A DNA stretch of 64,000 nucleotides from Vicingaceae bacterium. GTDB taxonomy: Bacteria; Bacteroidota; Bacteroidia; Flavobacteriales_E; Vicingaceae. Shown here piece after piece: positions 1-9,550 of the stretch. Position 1 is the stretch's first letter, and every line of letters begins with the position of its first letter. The stretch is taken from positions 25,133-89,132 of the forward strand of contig JAOKVV010000005.1 of the NCBI GenBank assembly GCA_028336925.1, in the 5' to 3' direction. Below the pieces are notes generated by a model, which saw only the letters and a list, made by a program, of their open reading frames with translations, did no database searches and had not been told where the DNA came from. The position numbers were made by a program, and so were the translations under genes.

Positions 1-3000
1 CCTACATTTTAGATGGAGGGACCCCTGTAACAGAATTAGTTACAGGAGCTACAATACTTCCACAGGCATTTTATACACACACATTTGTTACAAAAGCTGA
101 TTTATCTGCAGTAACCTCTTTTACATTTACATTGGCTGCAACAGTTGCCAATGATATAAGCGCATTAAATGATACGTTAAGAAATCAAGTTGTTTCGAAC
201 TTAGTTCTTCAATTTCCTTACTTCAACGATTTTTCTAGTTTCGGAAACAATTCCTTAGGAAATTTGCCAGGTGGATTTATTTCTTCGCCAAATGCATTAG
301 CCAGTTATTCATGGAGAGCAAGAAACACCAGTACAACTGCGGCAACAGGTCCGCAAACAGATAACACCCCTACCGGCGTTTCGAGATTTTTAATGGTTGA
401 TGGAGCGCAAGGCACAGGTGGCAATGAGTCAACATTTGAAAGCCCATGTGTTAGTTTATTAGGTGTATCAACACCTGTTCTTGAATTTTATTACCATATG
501 CATGGTATAAACATGGGAACTTTATATGTAGAGGCAAAAAGTGACCAATTTACAAGCTGGGCAAGACTTGACTCGATAGTAGGAAGACAACAAACGAATA
601 GATCTCAACCATGGAGAAAGAAGTCAATAGGTTTAACACAATTTGCAGGGCAATTTATGACGTTTAGGTTTATTGCAAAAAGATCTGCATCAGGAAACTT
701 TGGAAATATTGCAATTGATGATATCGGTATTGTATTGCCTGATACGGGTCAAGTTCAGTTAGTATCTATTACTTCTCCAACAGATGGACTTTGTAATTAC
801 AGTAGTTGCGAACCCGTAAAATTCAGAATCAAAAATGTAGGAAATGACACATTAAAATCTATTCAAGGGCAATACACTATTGATGGAGGGACTCCTGTAA
901 GTCAATTGTTCCCGTTATTAATACCTCCTTTCAAATCAGCTACAATTACTTTTGCACAATGTGCAGACCTTTCAATTCCGAAAACCTATTCTATTTCAGG
1001 TAAGTTAATATTAAATACAGATACTGATACAACTGATAATATTTTCTCGATTTCCGTTGATCATTTATCTCCAATAACAATTCCTTACTTTGAAGATTTT
1101 GAGGGATTTAATATCAGTAATTCATCTAGTGCACCTAATAATTCAGGGAATCATCCAAACGGTTGGAGAACAAATCCAATTTTTTCGGCCTCAGCTAGTG
1201 CGTTTAAATGGATAGTAGGAAGAGGAGTTGCAAATCCAGGTGGCGCCACAGGTCCAAACAAAGACCACACAAGAGGCAATTCTATAGGTAAGTACTTTTA
1301 TGCTGATGGAAATGAAGGTTCTCCCTTTCAGGTATCATATTTAGAGTCCACATGTATCGATTTTACAAATGTTCTTGCTCCAAGATTGAAATATTGGTAT
1401 CATATGTTTGGTTTTGATATGGGCGACCTGTTCGTTGAAGTTGATTCTGATCAAGGTTGGATACAAGTAGACAGCTTAAAAGGTCAAGATCAAGATCAAA
1501 ATACAAGTGCCTCAGCTTGGAAATTGAGAACAGTAAATATTGAGCCATTTGTTAAAGGAAAACAGGCTCGAATTAGGTTTATAGCTACCAAAGGAGGTAC
1601 AGGTTTTGCCTCTACAATGGCAATCGATGATATTTTTATTTATGATTTAACTGATATTGATGTAGGGCCTGTAAGAATGGTATCTCCTGACACAACTAGA
1701 TTTTCTTGTTATAATTCAAACCAAGAAATTGGCGTTCTATTACAAAATTTTGGTTCTCAAAGTATTGATTTTTCAATAGATACTACAAAACTCACTGCAT
1801 TTATAACGAAGAATGGGACACCATGGGATACGGCAACCTATTTATTATCAAATAATAATTTCCACGATAACAAAGTTTTAAAAACAGATGAGATCGATAC
1901 TGTGTTTTTTACAGGCATAGATATGTCAGAAATAGGCGCTAATTATGGTTTTACTATCGTAACGGACATGTTAACAGGATTAGATACTGTTCCGGGAACA
2001 GATACTCTTAGACCGGACGATATAATTACACGAAGATTGGCAGGAACTGCGTTCTCTTCTGCAACAACAGTTTGCGAAGGTACAGGAATTACATTAAGTG
2101 ATACAACATTCTTTGGTGCTATTCAATGGCAAAGACAAATCGGAAGTCAATGGTTCAATGAGTTTGGGCCAAACAAGGATTCAGCTAATTATGTTGTATT
2201 ACCTCCAAATGCAGTTAATACTTACAGAGCGAAAATATGCGACAGCACTTATTCAAATACCTTAACTGTTAATGTAACTAAAGTACCTGTTCCAACTGCT
2301 ATCGATGATACTATATGTGGACCAGGACAAATCAACCTAGGTGCAATACAACCTGCAGGTGTTACTCGCGTATTCTGGTACTCGGACCCTATTGCGCCAG
2401 GAGTATTGACCTTTGGTACAAGTTATTCTAGAAACTTAGACACTACTTCAGTGTTTTATATTGGAGCCATTAAAGATTCTTGCTTTTCAGGAAGAGTGCC
2501 CGTTAAAGGAACAGTAGCTTCATTTCCTACTATAGAGTTTTCAAGTTTAGATACTATTATTTGTAGCGACACTACCTATTATTTAAATGCAGGGGCAAAC
2601 TTAGGATTAAACGCAACATACTTATGGTCAAGTAACGACCCTAATGTTGATGGTAAAAACATCCAAACAATTGGTGTTGACCCTACAAGATTAAATTTAA
2701 ATACAAAATATCATTATTCAGTGGAAGTTCTATCAAACGGCTTATGTCAAACAATTTCTGATAGTGTTTTCATTACAATAACTGATACTTGTAAGGTAGG
2801 CATTAAGGATTTAAGTTTACTAGGAGAGCTATCTGTATTTCCTAACCCGACTAATGGAATAGTGACCCTACAAATAGAAACTGAGCAAGCAGCTAAAGCA
2901 AACATTCAAATTATTTCTATGAGGGGTGAAGTAATTTACGAAAGACAAAACATCAATACTCTAGGATTTAACGAGCAGTTTGATTTATCAAAGTATGCTA

Positions 3001-3068
3001 AAGGTATTTATTACCTAAGATTAATTTCTGACGAAGAAAGTGTGGTCAAAAAAATTATACTTCGATAG
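1..3068 (+). CDS. T9SS type A sorting domain-containing secreted protein, 3' part (5' end outside window)
   Basis: The reading frame is open from the first bases of the window, so the gene begins upstream; a TTG at 132 is only an internal Leu codon. The 1021 visible residues hold two related MAM-like/jelly-roll modules (about nt 210-735 and 1075-1645). Each starts with a PYF(N/E)DF motif, has a YHM-G-(D/N)MG core and ends in AIDDI. Interdomain segments repeat the YxxDGGTPV motif (nt 3-29 and again near 870-897). Ig-like Cys-containing segments follow (about 2050-2800). The last ~80 residues form a T9SS type A sorting domain (SVFPNPTNG, then KGIYYLRL and a basic end). By family knowledge it is exported through the outer membrane and anchored or released; the cargo function is unknown, perhaps adhesion. 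It converges on recJ across a shared terminator. Confidence 0.9.
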   Translation, partial: YILDGGTPVTELVTGATILPQAFYTHTFVTKADLSAVTSFTFTLAATVANDISALNDTLRNQVVSNLVLQFPYFNDFSSFGNNSLGNLPGGFISSPNALASYSWRARNTSTTAATGPQTDNTPTGVSRFLMVDGAQGTGGNESTFESPCVSLLGVSTPVLEFYYHMHGINMGTLYVEAKSDQFTSWARLDSIVGRQQTNRSQPWRKKSIGLTQFAGQFMTFRFIAKRSASGNFGNIAIDDIGIVLPDTGQVQLVSITSPTDGLCNYSSCEPVKFRIKNVGNDTLKSIQGQYTIDGGTPVSQLFPLLIPPFKSATITFAQCADLSIPKTYSISGKLILNTDTDTTDNIFSISVDHLSPITIPYFEDFEGFNISNSSSAPNNSGNHPNGWRTNPIFSASASAFKWIVGRGVANPGGATGPNKDHTRGNSIGKYFYADGNEGSPFQVSYLESTCIDFTNVLAPRLKYWYHMFGFDMGDLFVEVDSDQGWIQVDSLKGQDQDQNTSASAWKLRTVNIEPFVKGKQARIRFIATKGGTGFASTMAIDDIFIYDLTDIDVGPVRMVSPDTTRFSCYNSNQEIGVLLQNFGSQSIDFSIDTTKLTAFITKNGTPWDTATYLLSNNNFHDNKVLKTDEIDTVFFTGIDMSEIGANYGFTIVTDMLTGLDTVPGTDTLRPDDIITRRLAGTAFSSATTVCEGTGITLSDTTFFGAIQWQRQIGSQWFNEFGPNKDSANYVVLPPNAVNTYRAKICDSTYSNTLTVNVTKVPVPTAIDDTICGPGQINLGAIQPAGVTRVFWYSDPIAPGVLTFGTSYSRNLDTTSVFYIGAIKDSCFSGRVPVKGTVASFPTIEFSSLDTIICSDTTYYLNAGANLGLNATYLWSSNDPNVDGKNIQTIGVDPTRLNLNTKYHYSVEVLSNGLCQTISDSVFITITDTCKVGIKDLSLLGELSVFPNPTNGIVTLQIETEQAAKANIQIISMRGEVIYERQNINTLGFNEQFDLSKYAKGIYYLRLISDEESVVKKIILR

Positions 3069-3090
3069 TTCACACTTTGAAGTAAAGACA

Positions 3091-3130
3091 AAAGAAAGGC
3101 TCATGGATTAATCCATGAGCCTTTCTTTTT
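3091..3130. terminator. Bidirectional rho-independent terminator
   Basis: A perfect 38-nt palindrome (19-bp arms, 3091-3128) is flanked by A-runs on the left and T-runs on the right. It lies between the stop of the T9SS cargo gene (3068) and the stop of recJ (3146), so it can terminate both convergent transcripts. Confidence 0.88.
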
Positions 3131-3145
3131 ATATCAAACAACTAT

Positions 3146-4873
3146 TTATTCAATATGAATATCCTTTAACAATAACTGCAAGGTTTTCTTTCCTCTAAAC
3201 TCATTTTCATCAATTACATAAGTAATGTGAAAAGGTTTATCTTGAATATCGTCGATGTATTGTCCCAATCCGAAACCAATGCATTCTATTATTGCAGAAC
3301 CATCAGCAATAGTTACTGCAATCTTTAGGTGATTATCGCCCACAATTCGAGCTTTTCCATAAAGTAACACATCTCTAGTTTCAAAAACTGGTCGCATGTT
3401 TAACGGACCATGAGGGGCAAACTGCCGTAGCACTTTAAAAAACCGATCATTGATTTGAGACAATATTAAATAAGCATCTACTTCTACCGCGGGAGTTAGC
3501 TGCTCTTCGGTAATATTAGCTGCCACATACGTTTCAAAGGCGTTTCTAAAATCTTCTATCTTTTCTACTTTCATAGTTAAGCCAGCAGCATACATATGCC
3601 CACCAAATTGCTCAAGATGTTCACTACAAGCATCTATTGCGTTGTAAACATCGAATCCCTTAACAGATCGTGCAGAACCTGTCGCTTTTCCATTAGATTC
3701 CGTTAAAACGATGGTAGGCTTATAATGTGTTTCAATCACTCTTGATGCAACAATGCCAATAACTCCTTTATGCCAATCCTCACTAAAAAGCACCGTACTT
3801 CTAAGTTGATCTAAATTCGAAACGGCAGCCATCATTTCAAGCGCCTCACGTGTAATGTCTTTATCTAATTCTTTCCGCTCAATGTTATTATTATTAATCC
3901 CTTTACAGGCTTCCTTTGCAGTATCTTTATCTGAAGTAATCAATAATTCCACTGCCCTTAAACCAGATTCAATTCTTCCGGCGGCATTAATCCTCGGGGC
4001 TATCGTAAAAACAACATCGGTAATGGTTAATTCATGCTTTTTTAGTTGAGCCGATGAAATCATTGCAGCAATTCCAGGTCTTGGATTCTTATTGATCAGT
4101 TGTAAACCGTAGTATGCCAATAAGCGATTTTCACCAGTCATCGGAACTATATCAGCAGCGATGCTTACTGCCAACAAGTCGGACAACGGACCCAATTTTT
4201 CAAATGGAATACTTCGTTTATTTGCGAAAGCTTGCATTAACTTAAATCCAACACCTGCTCCGCTTAATTCTTTATAGGGATAATCACAATCTTTGCGCTT
4301 TGGATCTAAAACGGCCACCGCCTTTGGAATTTCATCACCAGGTCGGTGATGATCACAAATGATAAAATCAACGCCTTTCTTAGTTGCATAATCTACCTTC
4401 TCAATTGCCTTAATTCCGCAATCCAATGCAATGATTAACTGAAAATCGTTATCCGAAGCAAAATCAATCCCAGCATAAGAAACACCATAGCCTTCTTTAT
4501 ATCGATCAGGAATATAAAATGCTAATTGATAATAATAGTCTGACAAGAAAGAATAGACTAAAGAAACAGCAGTGGTTCCATCTACATCATAATCGCCGTA
4601 AATTAAAATTTTCTGATTGTTTGCAATTGCAAATTCAATCCGCTCAACGGCCAAATCCATATCTTTCATTAAAAAAGGATCATGGATCTCCTCTAAATTG
4701 GGTCTAAAAAACGATTTCGCTTTTTCAAAAGTATCGACACCGCGTTGAATCAAGATTTCCGCAAGTGTGCTATCTAAATTATTAAGCGACTTACTAAATT
4801 GCTGAACAAGCTCTTTATCTATCGGTTTAGGATGATTCCATTGCATTTTATTCATGAACTCAAAAGTAAGCAT
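3146..4873 (-). CDS. recJ: Single-stranded-DNA-specific exonuclease RecJ
   Basis: A 5'-3' ssDNA exonuclease of recombination and mismatch repair. The DHH-superfamily motifs are visible: DYDVDGT at residues 94-100, DCG near 151, DHH at 174-176, and the DHHA1-domain signature GGHxxAAGL near residue 460, followed by a C-terminal OB-like domain. The 575-residue length is normal for the family. The start is uncertain: ATGs at 4873, 4855 and 4846 are in frame, and the family usually has only a few residues before the first Trp, so MNK at 4855 or MQW at 4846 is as likely as 4873. It lies just downstream of the rlpA-like gene on the same strand and ends at the bidirectional terminator. Confidence 0.96.
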   Translation of the reverse strand: MLTFEFMNKMQWNHPKPIDKELVQQFSKSLNNLDSTLAEILIQRGVDTFEKAKSFFRPNLEEIHDPFLMKDMDLAVERIEFAIANNQKILIYGDYDVDGTTAVSLVYSFLSDYYYQLAFYIPDRYKEGYGVSYAGIDFASDNDFQLIIALDCGIKAIEKVDYATKKGVDFIICDHHRPGDEIPKAVAVLDPKRKDCDYPYKELSGAGVGFKLMQAFANKRSIPFEKLGPLSDLLAVSIAADIVPMTGENRLLAYYGLQLINKNPRPGIAAMISSAQLKKHELTITDVVFTIAPRINAAGRIESGLRAVELLITSDKDTAKEACKGINNNNIERKELDKDITREALEMMAAVSNLDQLRSTVLFSEDWHKGVIGIVASRVIETHYKPTIVLTESNGKATGSARSVKGFDVYNAIDACSEHLEQFGGHMYAAGLTMKVEKIEDFRNAFETYVAANITEEQLTPAVEVDAYLILSQINDRFFKVLRQFAPHGPLNMRPVFETRDVLLYGKARIVGDNHLKIAVTIADGSAIIECIGFGLGQYIDDIQDKPFHITYVIDENEFRGKKTLQLLLKDIHIE

Positions 4874-4894
4874 GAAACCCTCAGTAGTTTACTT

Positions 4895-5317
4895 TTAAAG
4901 TGTATCAATTTTAGTATTTGTATATTCAATAATGGAGTTGGGCTCAAAAACACACTCTACAAGTACCTCTCCTACTCCACTTTCTATTAACCCAATAGAC
5001 TCAGCTGCACCTTTTGATAAGTCAATAATTCGATGTTTATTAAACGGTCCGCGATCATTTATTCGCACTAAAACAGATTCATAGTTTGCGAGGTTGGTCA
5101 CTTTCACCAAGGTTCCAAACGGTAGCGTTCGATGAGCTGCAGTAAAGGCCATTTGATCAAATTTCTCTCCATTAGCCGTTTCCTTACCGTGAAAATGCTC
5201 ACCATAATAAGAAGCCGTTCCTTTTTCAAGACACAAATCGGATAATCTTCCATGAACAAAAGAAAACTGATTTATGAACAGGGAAGCGAAAATTAACATC
5301 TTAACAAATGACAACAT
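4895..5317 (-). CDS. RlpA-like septal ring lytic transglycosylase family protein
   Basis: A 140-residue protein with an N-terminal signal peptide (about residues 1-23) and one double-psi beta-barrel domain. It carries the family motifs ASYYG (35-39), AHRTLPFGT (61-69) and the Asp-containing DRGPF (88-92). RlpA proteins of other bacteria cleave glycan strands lacking stem peptides. Here there is no C-terminal SPOR domain and no lipobox Cys, so septal targeting is not evident and periplasmic location is inferred. It sits 21 bp upstream of recJ; the 136-bp gap to hemE behind it suggests its own transcription start, but I found no clear promoter. Confidence 0.86.
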   Translation of the reverse strand: MLSFVKMLIFASLFINQFSFVHGRLSDLCLEKGTASYYGEHFHGKETANGEKFDQMAFTAAHRTLPFGTLVKVTNLANYESVLVRINDRGPFNKHRIIDLSKGAAESIGLIESGVGEVLVECVFEPNSIIEYTNTKIDTL

Positions 5318-5453
5318 ACATTAGACTTTTATAAAACAAGACCACACATCTATTTTGGTTAAATAAGAAGGGTAACCAAGTGACGAACAATTCAATCAAC
5401 TAATTACCCTTAAAAATCATTTAAAACCGAACTTAATCAGTTTAAAGTGCGAT

Positions 5454-6491
5454 TTAATTTCTAGCAGAGTAAGCTCTCACATAATCTGCTAATTGGCGAA
5501 CATTTTCTTCAGGAGTACCAGGCAAAATACCATGGCCTAAGTTGAAAATATGTCCACTTCTATTTCCTACGCTATCTAAAATAGCTTTTGCACGTGACTC
5601 AATTAACGACCATTCTCCAAATAATAAAGTTGGATCTAAGTTACCTTGAACGGCAACGCTATAATCTAAATCTGCCCAAGCTGCATTGATATCGGTTTTC
5701 CAATCGATTCCAATAACATCAGGACCAGTTTTTCTAAAATCTTGTAGTAAGTGAGAAGTGTTGGTTCCAAATAAAATAATCGGCACATTGGTCTTCGCCT
5801 TTAACATTCCCATCATCTTTTCCATGTGTGGCAATACATATTCTCTGTAATCCTGTAAAGATAAGATACCTACCCAGCTATCGAAAATTTGCAATGCCGC
5901 TGCACCACTTTCTTCTTGAAACAATAAATATTCAGCCATAGAAACAGCCAATTTATCCATCAATAAATGCCAGTTTTCCGTTTGGTTATACATAAGCGCC
6001 TTTAACTTCGCATAGTTTTTAGAAGGACCGCCCTCTATCATGTAACTTGCTAATGTAAATGGAGCACCTACGAATCCTAAACAAGGTACATTTAACCCTT
6101 TCTTTAAAATTCCCAATGCATCACCAGTGTATTTAAGGTCTGCAGCAGGATCAATATTTTTTAATCGATCGATATCTGCTTTAGAAGTAATTGGATTATG
6201 AATAACAGGACCAACACCGGGCTTATATTCAAAATTTACACCCATCGGCTCCAATGGAATCATGATATCTGAAAATACAATCGCAGCATCTAGTGCAAAT
6301 TGATTAACGGGTAAAAAAGTAACCTCAGCACATACTTCAGGTATTTTACAAATATCTACGATACTGTATGTCTTCTTAATAGTCCTGTATGCCTCTTGAT
6401 ATCTTCCTGCTTGGCGCATAAACCAAACTGGAGTATGATCTACAGCTTCTCTTCGGCAGGCTCTTAAAAAATTATCGTTAAATGTTGTCAT
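5454..6491 (-). CDS. hemE: Uroporphyrinogen decarboxylase HemE
   Basis: Converts uroporphyrinogen III to coproporphyrinogen III by four decarboxylations, in the cytoplasm. The N-terminal signature VWFMRQAGRYQ (residues 22-32) and the catalytic-Asp segment VFSDIMIPLEPMG (Asp75) are present, as is the C-terminal GHGILPGTPEENV motif. Its 345 residues match the family length. The ATG overlaps the hemL stop by one base (TAATG), indicating translational coupling. It is the last gene of the hemAC-hemD-hemB-hemL-hemE run. Later heme genes (hemF/N, hemG/Y, hemH) are not in this window. Confidence 0.97.
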   Translation of the reverse strand: MTTFNDNFLRACRREAVDHTPVWFMRQAGRYQEAYRTIKKTYSIVDICKIPEVCAEVTFLPVNQFALDAAIVFSDIMIPLEPMGVNFEYKPGVGPVIHNPITSKADIDRLKNIDPAADLKYTGDALGILKKGLNVPCLGFVGAPFTLASYMIEGGPSKNYAKLKALMYNQTENWHLLMDKLAVSMAEYLLFQEESGAAALQIFDSWVGILSLQDYREYVLPHMEKMMGMLKAKTNVPIILFGTNTSHLLQDFRKTGPDVIGIDWKTDINAAWADLDYSVAVQGNLDPTLLFGEWSLIESRAKAILDSVGNRSGHIFNLGHGILPGTPEENVRQLADYVRAYSARN

Positions 6492-7780
6492 TAGTTTGCT
6501 ATTAATTGAATGGAGTTTCTAATTGCATTCTTAATTTTTCTCATATCATCATCACTTAATGTTGCAGGTAAAAACCATGCTTCAAACTGTGATGGTGGAA
6601 TATACATTCCATTTTCCGCCATTCCCCAAAAGAATTTTGCAAAATGCTCCGTATTGGATGTTTGTGCTGATTCGAAATCGACAACTTCTATAGCCGTAAA
6701 GAATGGATTAATCATGGCTCCAAATCGGTTTACTTGGACATCCACACCAAATTCTTTACCAGCTTCTAGAATCCACGACTCTATTTGAGCTGCTTCTTTT
6801 TCAAACTTATCATATGGTTTTAATCGTTTTAGCTCTTTAAGTGTGGCAATTCCACAAGCCATGGCTATTGGGTTTCCTGATAAAGTTCCTGCTTGATAAA
6901 CCGGCCCTAATGGCGCCACCATATTCATGATTTCGTGCCTAGCGCCGTAAGCGCCTACAGGCATTCCACCACCAATTACTTTTCCTAAACAGGTGATATC
7001 TGCGACAATATCAAAGTAATCTTGTGCACCACCAAATTTCTTTCTAAAACCAGTCATTACTTCATCAACCACCAATAGAATCCCATGCTCTTTCGTGATT
7101 TCACGAAGCTCTTTCATAAAGGCTTGCTCTGGTACTATTACACCCATATTACCTGCTACAGGCTCTATAAAAATAGCTGCAATCTCATTTGGAAACTGAT
7201 GAATTAATTTCTTAACACTATCAATATCATTATATAAAGCTACTAAAGTGTCTTTTACAGCTGCTTCCGGAACTCCTAGACTCCCAGGTAAACCTAAAGT
7301 AACTAATCCAGAACCTGCTGCTACTAATAAAGAATCTGAATGCCCGTGATAACATCCAGCGAATTTTACTATTTTATTACGATTGGTAAATGCTCTAGCC
7401 AATCGAATTGCGCTAAGCACTGCTTCTGTTCCTGAATTTACGAAACGTACTTTATCTATAGATGGAAAAATTTCCGCCACCATTTCAGACAAAATAATTT
7501 CATTTTCCGTAGTAGCACCAAAGGTAAATCCCTTATCAACAGCCGCTTTTACAGCATCCTTTACAGCTGTATTTCCATGGCCTAAAATAACTGGCCCGTA
7601 GGAACCAACTAAATCAATGTATTCATTTCCGTCTACATCATAAATTTTAGTTCCCTCTGCTCTTTCAATAAATAATGGATTTCCACCTACTGAATTAAAT
7701 GCTCGAACAGGACTGTTTACGGCACCTACTAAATGGTGCTGTCCTCTTTCAAATAATTCTTTTGACTTCTTCAATTCCAT
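6491..7780 (-). CDS. hemL: Glutamate-1-semialdehyde 2,1-aminomutase HemL
   Basis: PLP enzyme that turns glutamate-1-semialdehyde into 5-aminolevulinate, the second step of the C5 pathway, so it partners functionally with the HemA half of the fused protein upstream. Class III aminotransferase features are visible: NSGTEA (115-120), YHGHSD (144-149), VDEVMTGFR (238-246) and the PLP lysine K267 in LGKVIGGGMPVGA. Its 429 residues are typical. It overlaps hemE by 1 nt and is separated from hemB by 47 nt that contain a consensus -7 element, so it may have an internal promoter. Confidence 0.97.
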   Translation of the reverse strand: MELKKSKELFERGQHHLVGAVNSPVRAFNSVGGNPLFIERAEGTKIYDVDGNEYIDLVGSYGPVILGHGNTAVKDAVKAAVDKGFTFGATTENEIILSEMVAEIFPSIDKVRFVNSGTEAVLSAIRLARAFTNRNKIVKFAGCYHGHSDSLLVAAGSGLVTLGLPGSLGVPEAAVKDTLVALYNDIDSVKKLIHQFPNEIAAIFIEPVAGNMGVIVPEQAFMKELREITKEHGILLVVDEVMTGFRKKFGGAQDYFDIVADITCLGKVIGGGMPVGAYGARHEIMNMVAPLGPVYQAGTLSGNPIAMACGIATLKELKRLKPYDKFEKEAAQIESWILEAGKEFGVDVQVNRFGAMINPFFTAIEVVDFESAQTSNTEHFAKFFWGMAENGMYIPPSQFEAWFLPATLSDDDMRKIKNAIRNSIQLIAN

Positions 7781-7803
7781 AAATTGTAATTTTTATTGGA
7801 CTG

Positions 7804-7811
7804 CAAATTTA
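7804..7811 (-). promoter_or_regulatory. Candidate -7 element for hemL-hemE
   Basis: The minus strand reads TAAATTTG, an exact match to the Bacteroidota -7 consensus TAnnTTTG, 24 bases before the hemL ATG in the only real gap of the hem operon. No good TTTG -33 box is seen. The element sits inside a small GCAAAT/ATTTGC inverted repeat (7803-7820). Confidence 0.4.
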
Positions 7812-7827
7812 TTCATTTGCAATCGAA

Positions 7828-8802
7828 TTATCCTTTTTTTAAGAGCTTAGCTGCTTCTTTTGCATGATACGTGATAATAATATCAGCACCAGCTCTTTTT
7901 ATAGAAGTTAGCGTTTCCATTATCACCCGCTCTTCATCTATCCACCCTTTCTCTCCTGCGGCTTTTATCATGGCATATTCGCCACTCACATTATAGGCAG
8001 CAATTGGCACATCAAACGTATTTTTTAAATCTCTGATGATATCTAAATAGGCTAAAGCAGGTTTTACCATGATGATATCAGCTCCTTCTTCCACATCAAG
8101 CGTGGCTTCTCGAATCGCCTCAGTTCTATTCGCCGGATCCATTTGGTAGGTTCTTCTATCGCCAAAAGTAGGTGCAGAATCTGCTGCATCTCTAAATGGA
8201 CCATAATAAGCCGATGCATACTTTACAGAATATCCCATAATTGGAATTTGAGAAAAACCATTTGTGTCTAATGCTTCACGCAATGTAGCAACCGTTCCAT
8301 CCATCATTCCTGAAGGAGCCACCATATCTACTCCAGCCTTAGCATGCGCCAAAACTTGTTTATTTAGGTTCGTTAAGGTAGCATCATTATCCACATCGTT
8401 ATCATGAATAATTCCGCAATGCCCATGATCAGTATATTCGCAAAAGCAGATGTCAGAAATAACATATAATTGCGGATAATTCTTTTTAATGAATCGAATG
8501 GCTTCAGGAATAATTCCGGATTCATTCATTGCCTCAGAGCCAATTGCATCCTTTTCTAAAGGAATAGCAAATAGCACCACAGAGTGAATTCCTAGCTCTA
8601 TTAATTCATCTAACTCTTCAGAAATTTTATCCAGCGAGAAGCGAAAAATACCGGGCATAGAGGCAATTTCCTTTTTGATTCCGGGCTTTTCTTCTATAAA
8701 TAATGGATAGATAATATCGTTAACTGATAGCTGTGTTTCCCGAACTAAGTTTCTAATTACTGGCGATTTTCTTAATCTTCTTGGTCTAAACATGTTCTTC
8801 AT
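7828..8802 (-). CDS. hemB: Porphobilinogen synthase (delta-aminolevulinic acid dehydratase) HemB
   Basis: Condenses two 5-aminolevulinates to porphobilinogen. The Schiff-base lysines are K194 (in [14 protein letters not shown]) and K247 (in [12 protein letters not shown]). The metal-site motif [14 protein letters not shown] supplies C119, C121 and C129, so this looks like the Zn-type enzyme rather than the Asp-rich Mg-type. The 324-residue length is normal. The start overlaps the 3' end of hemD by 17 bp; a start three codons later ([11 protein letters not shown]) is also possible. It connects the first step (HemA half) to the fourth (HemC half) of the fused protein encoded upstream. Confidence 0.97.
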   Translation of the reverse strand: MKNMFRPRRLRKSPVIRNLVRETQLSVNDIIYPLFIEEKPGIKKEIASMPGIFRFSLDKISEELDELIELGIHSVVLFAIPLEKDAIGSEAMNESGIIPEAIRFIKKNYPQLYVISDICFCEYTDHGHCGIIHDNDVDNDATLTNLNKQVLAHAKAGVDMVAPSGMMDGTVATLREALDTNGFSQIPIMGYSVKYASAYYGPFRDAADSAPTFGDRRTYQMDPANRTEAIREATLDVEEGADIIMVKPALAYLDIIRDLKNTFDVPIAAYNVSGEYAMIKAAGEKGWIDEERVIMETLTSIKRAGADIIITYHAKEAAKLLKKG

Positions 8803-9550
8803 ATTTTACAATCGCTTCTACTATGGCTTCTTCAGTGTAGGGATTTGCAACCACTGCTACGTTGAATCCTTTTTCTTCAGCTACTTTTTGGGTAGAAGGT
8901 CCCACTACAGCAATTTTTGCCATGGGAACAGATAAATTATTGCGTTCAATTTGTTTTACAAAGTTAGTAACTGCAGAGCCACTAAAAAAGGTAATCCAGT
9001 CTAAGTCTTGACTTAATACTGCTTCCAACTCTTCTTTTGAATACGCTGGATCATAATTCACATACATGGGCATCGAAATTACCTCTTCACATTGGTCTTT
9101 CAATAGCTCTACGTATTCATTATTCGCTTTAGATGATTGTGGAATTAATATCCGCTCATGGCCAAAGATAGGGAGTTGCTTTGCCAGCATTTTAGCCGTG
9201 TACTCTATTGGTACAAAATTACTTCGATACCCTATTTTCTCTACAGCTGCTTTTGTTTTTTCTCCTACTGTAGCGATGCGCAGATCGGTTAAAAAATGCA
9301 CCTTTACTTCATATTGCTCTAAAGCATCAAAGAAATAGTTTACGGCATTTACGCTTGTAAATACCACCCAATTAATCGATTCTAATTGCGTAACTATTGA
9401 TTTTATTTGAATTTGATTTTTAATTGCACGTATGGCAATCATCGGCAGTGCAGTAGTTTCTGCACCTTTATAGCTGAGAAGTTTTTCTACTGACTTGCAT
9501 TGATGTTCGGCTCTTGTAACCAGTACCTTTTTATTTCGAAGTGGATTCAA
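8786..9550 (-). CDS. hemD: Uroporphyrinogen-III synthase HemD
   Basis: Cyclises hydroxymethylbilane with inversion of ring D. HemD proteins are poorly conserved; support comes from the bilobal pattern with [12 protein letters not shown] at the N-terminus, [12 protein letters not shown] (residues 82-93), the second-lobe [13 protein letters not shown] motif and [14 protein letters not shown] near residue 220, plus the 254-residue length. Position supports it too: it overlaps the 3' end of the hemAC fusion by 20 bp and the 5' end of hemB by 17 bp, so its substrate comes from the HemC half made just before it. Confidence 0.92.
   Translation of the reverse strand: MNPLRNKKVLVTRAEHQCKSVEKLLSYKGAETTALPMIAIRAIKNQIQIKSIVTQLESINWVVFTSVNAVNYFFDALEQYEVKVHFLTDLRIATVGEKTKAAVEKIGYRSNFVPIEYTAKMLAKQLPIFGHERILIPQSSKANNEYVELLKDQCEEVISMPMYVNYDPAYSKEELEAVLSQDLDWITFFSGSAVTNFVKQIERNNLSVPMAKIAVVGPSTQKVAEEKGFNVAVVANPYTEEAIVEAIVKYEEHV

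Noticed and set aside
132..134. TTG as the start of the T9SS protein
   Set aside because: The frame is open through base 3 and encodes a repeat of the internal YxxDGGTPV module, so the gene extends off the window.
5368..5411. Terminator downstream of the rlpA-like gene start / before hemE end
   Set aside because: AAGGGTAA and TTACCCTT can pair, but the loop is about 28 nt and no T-run follows on either strand.
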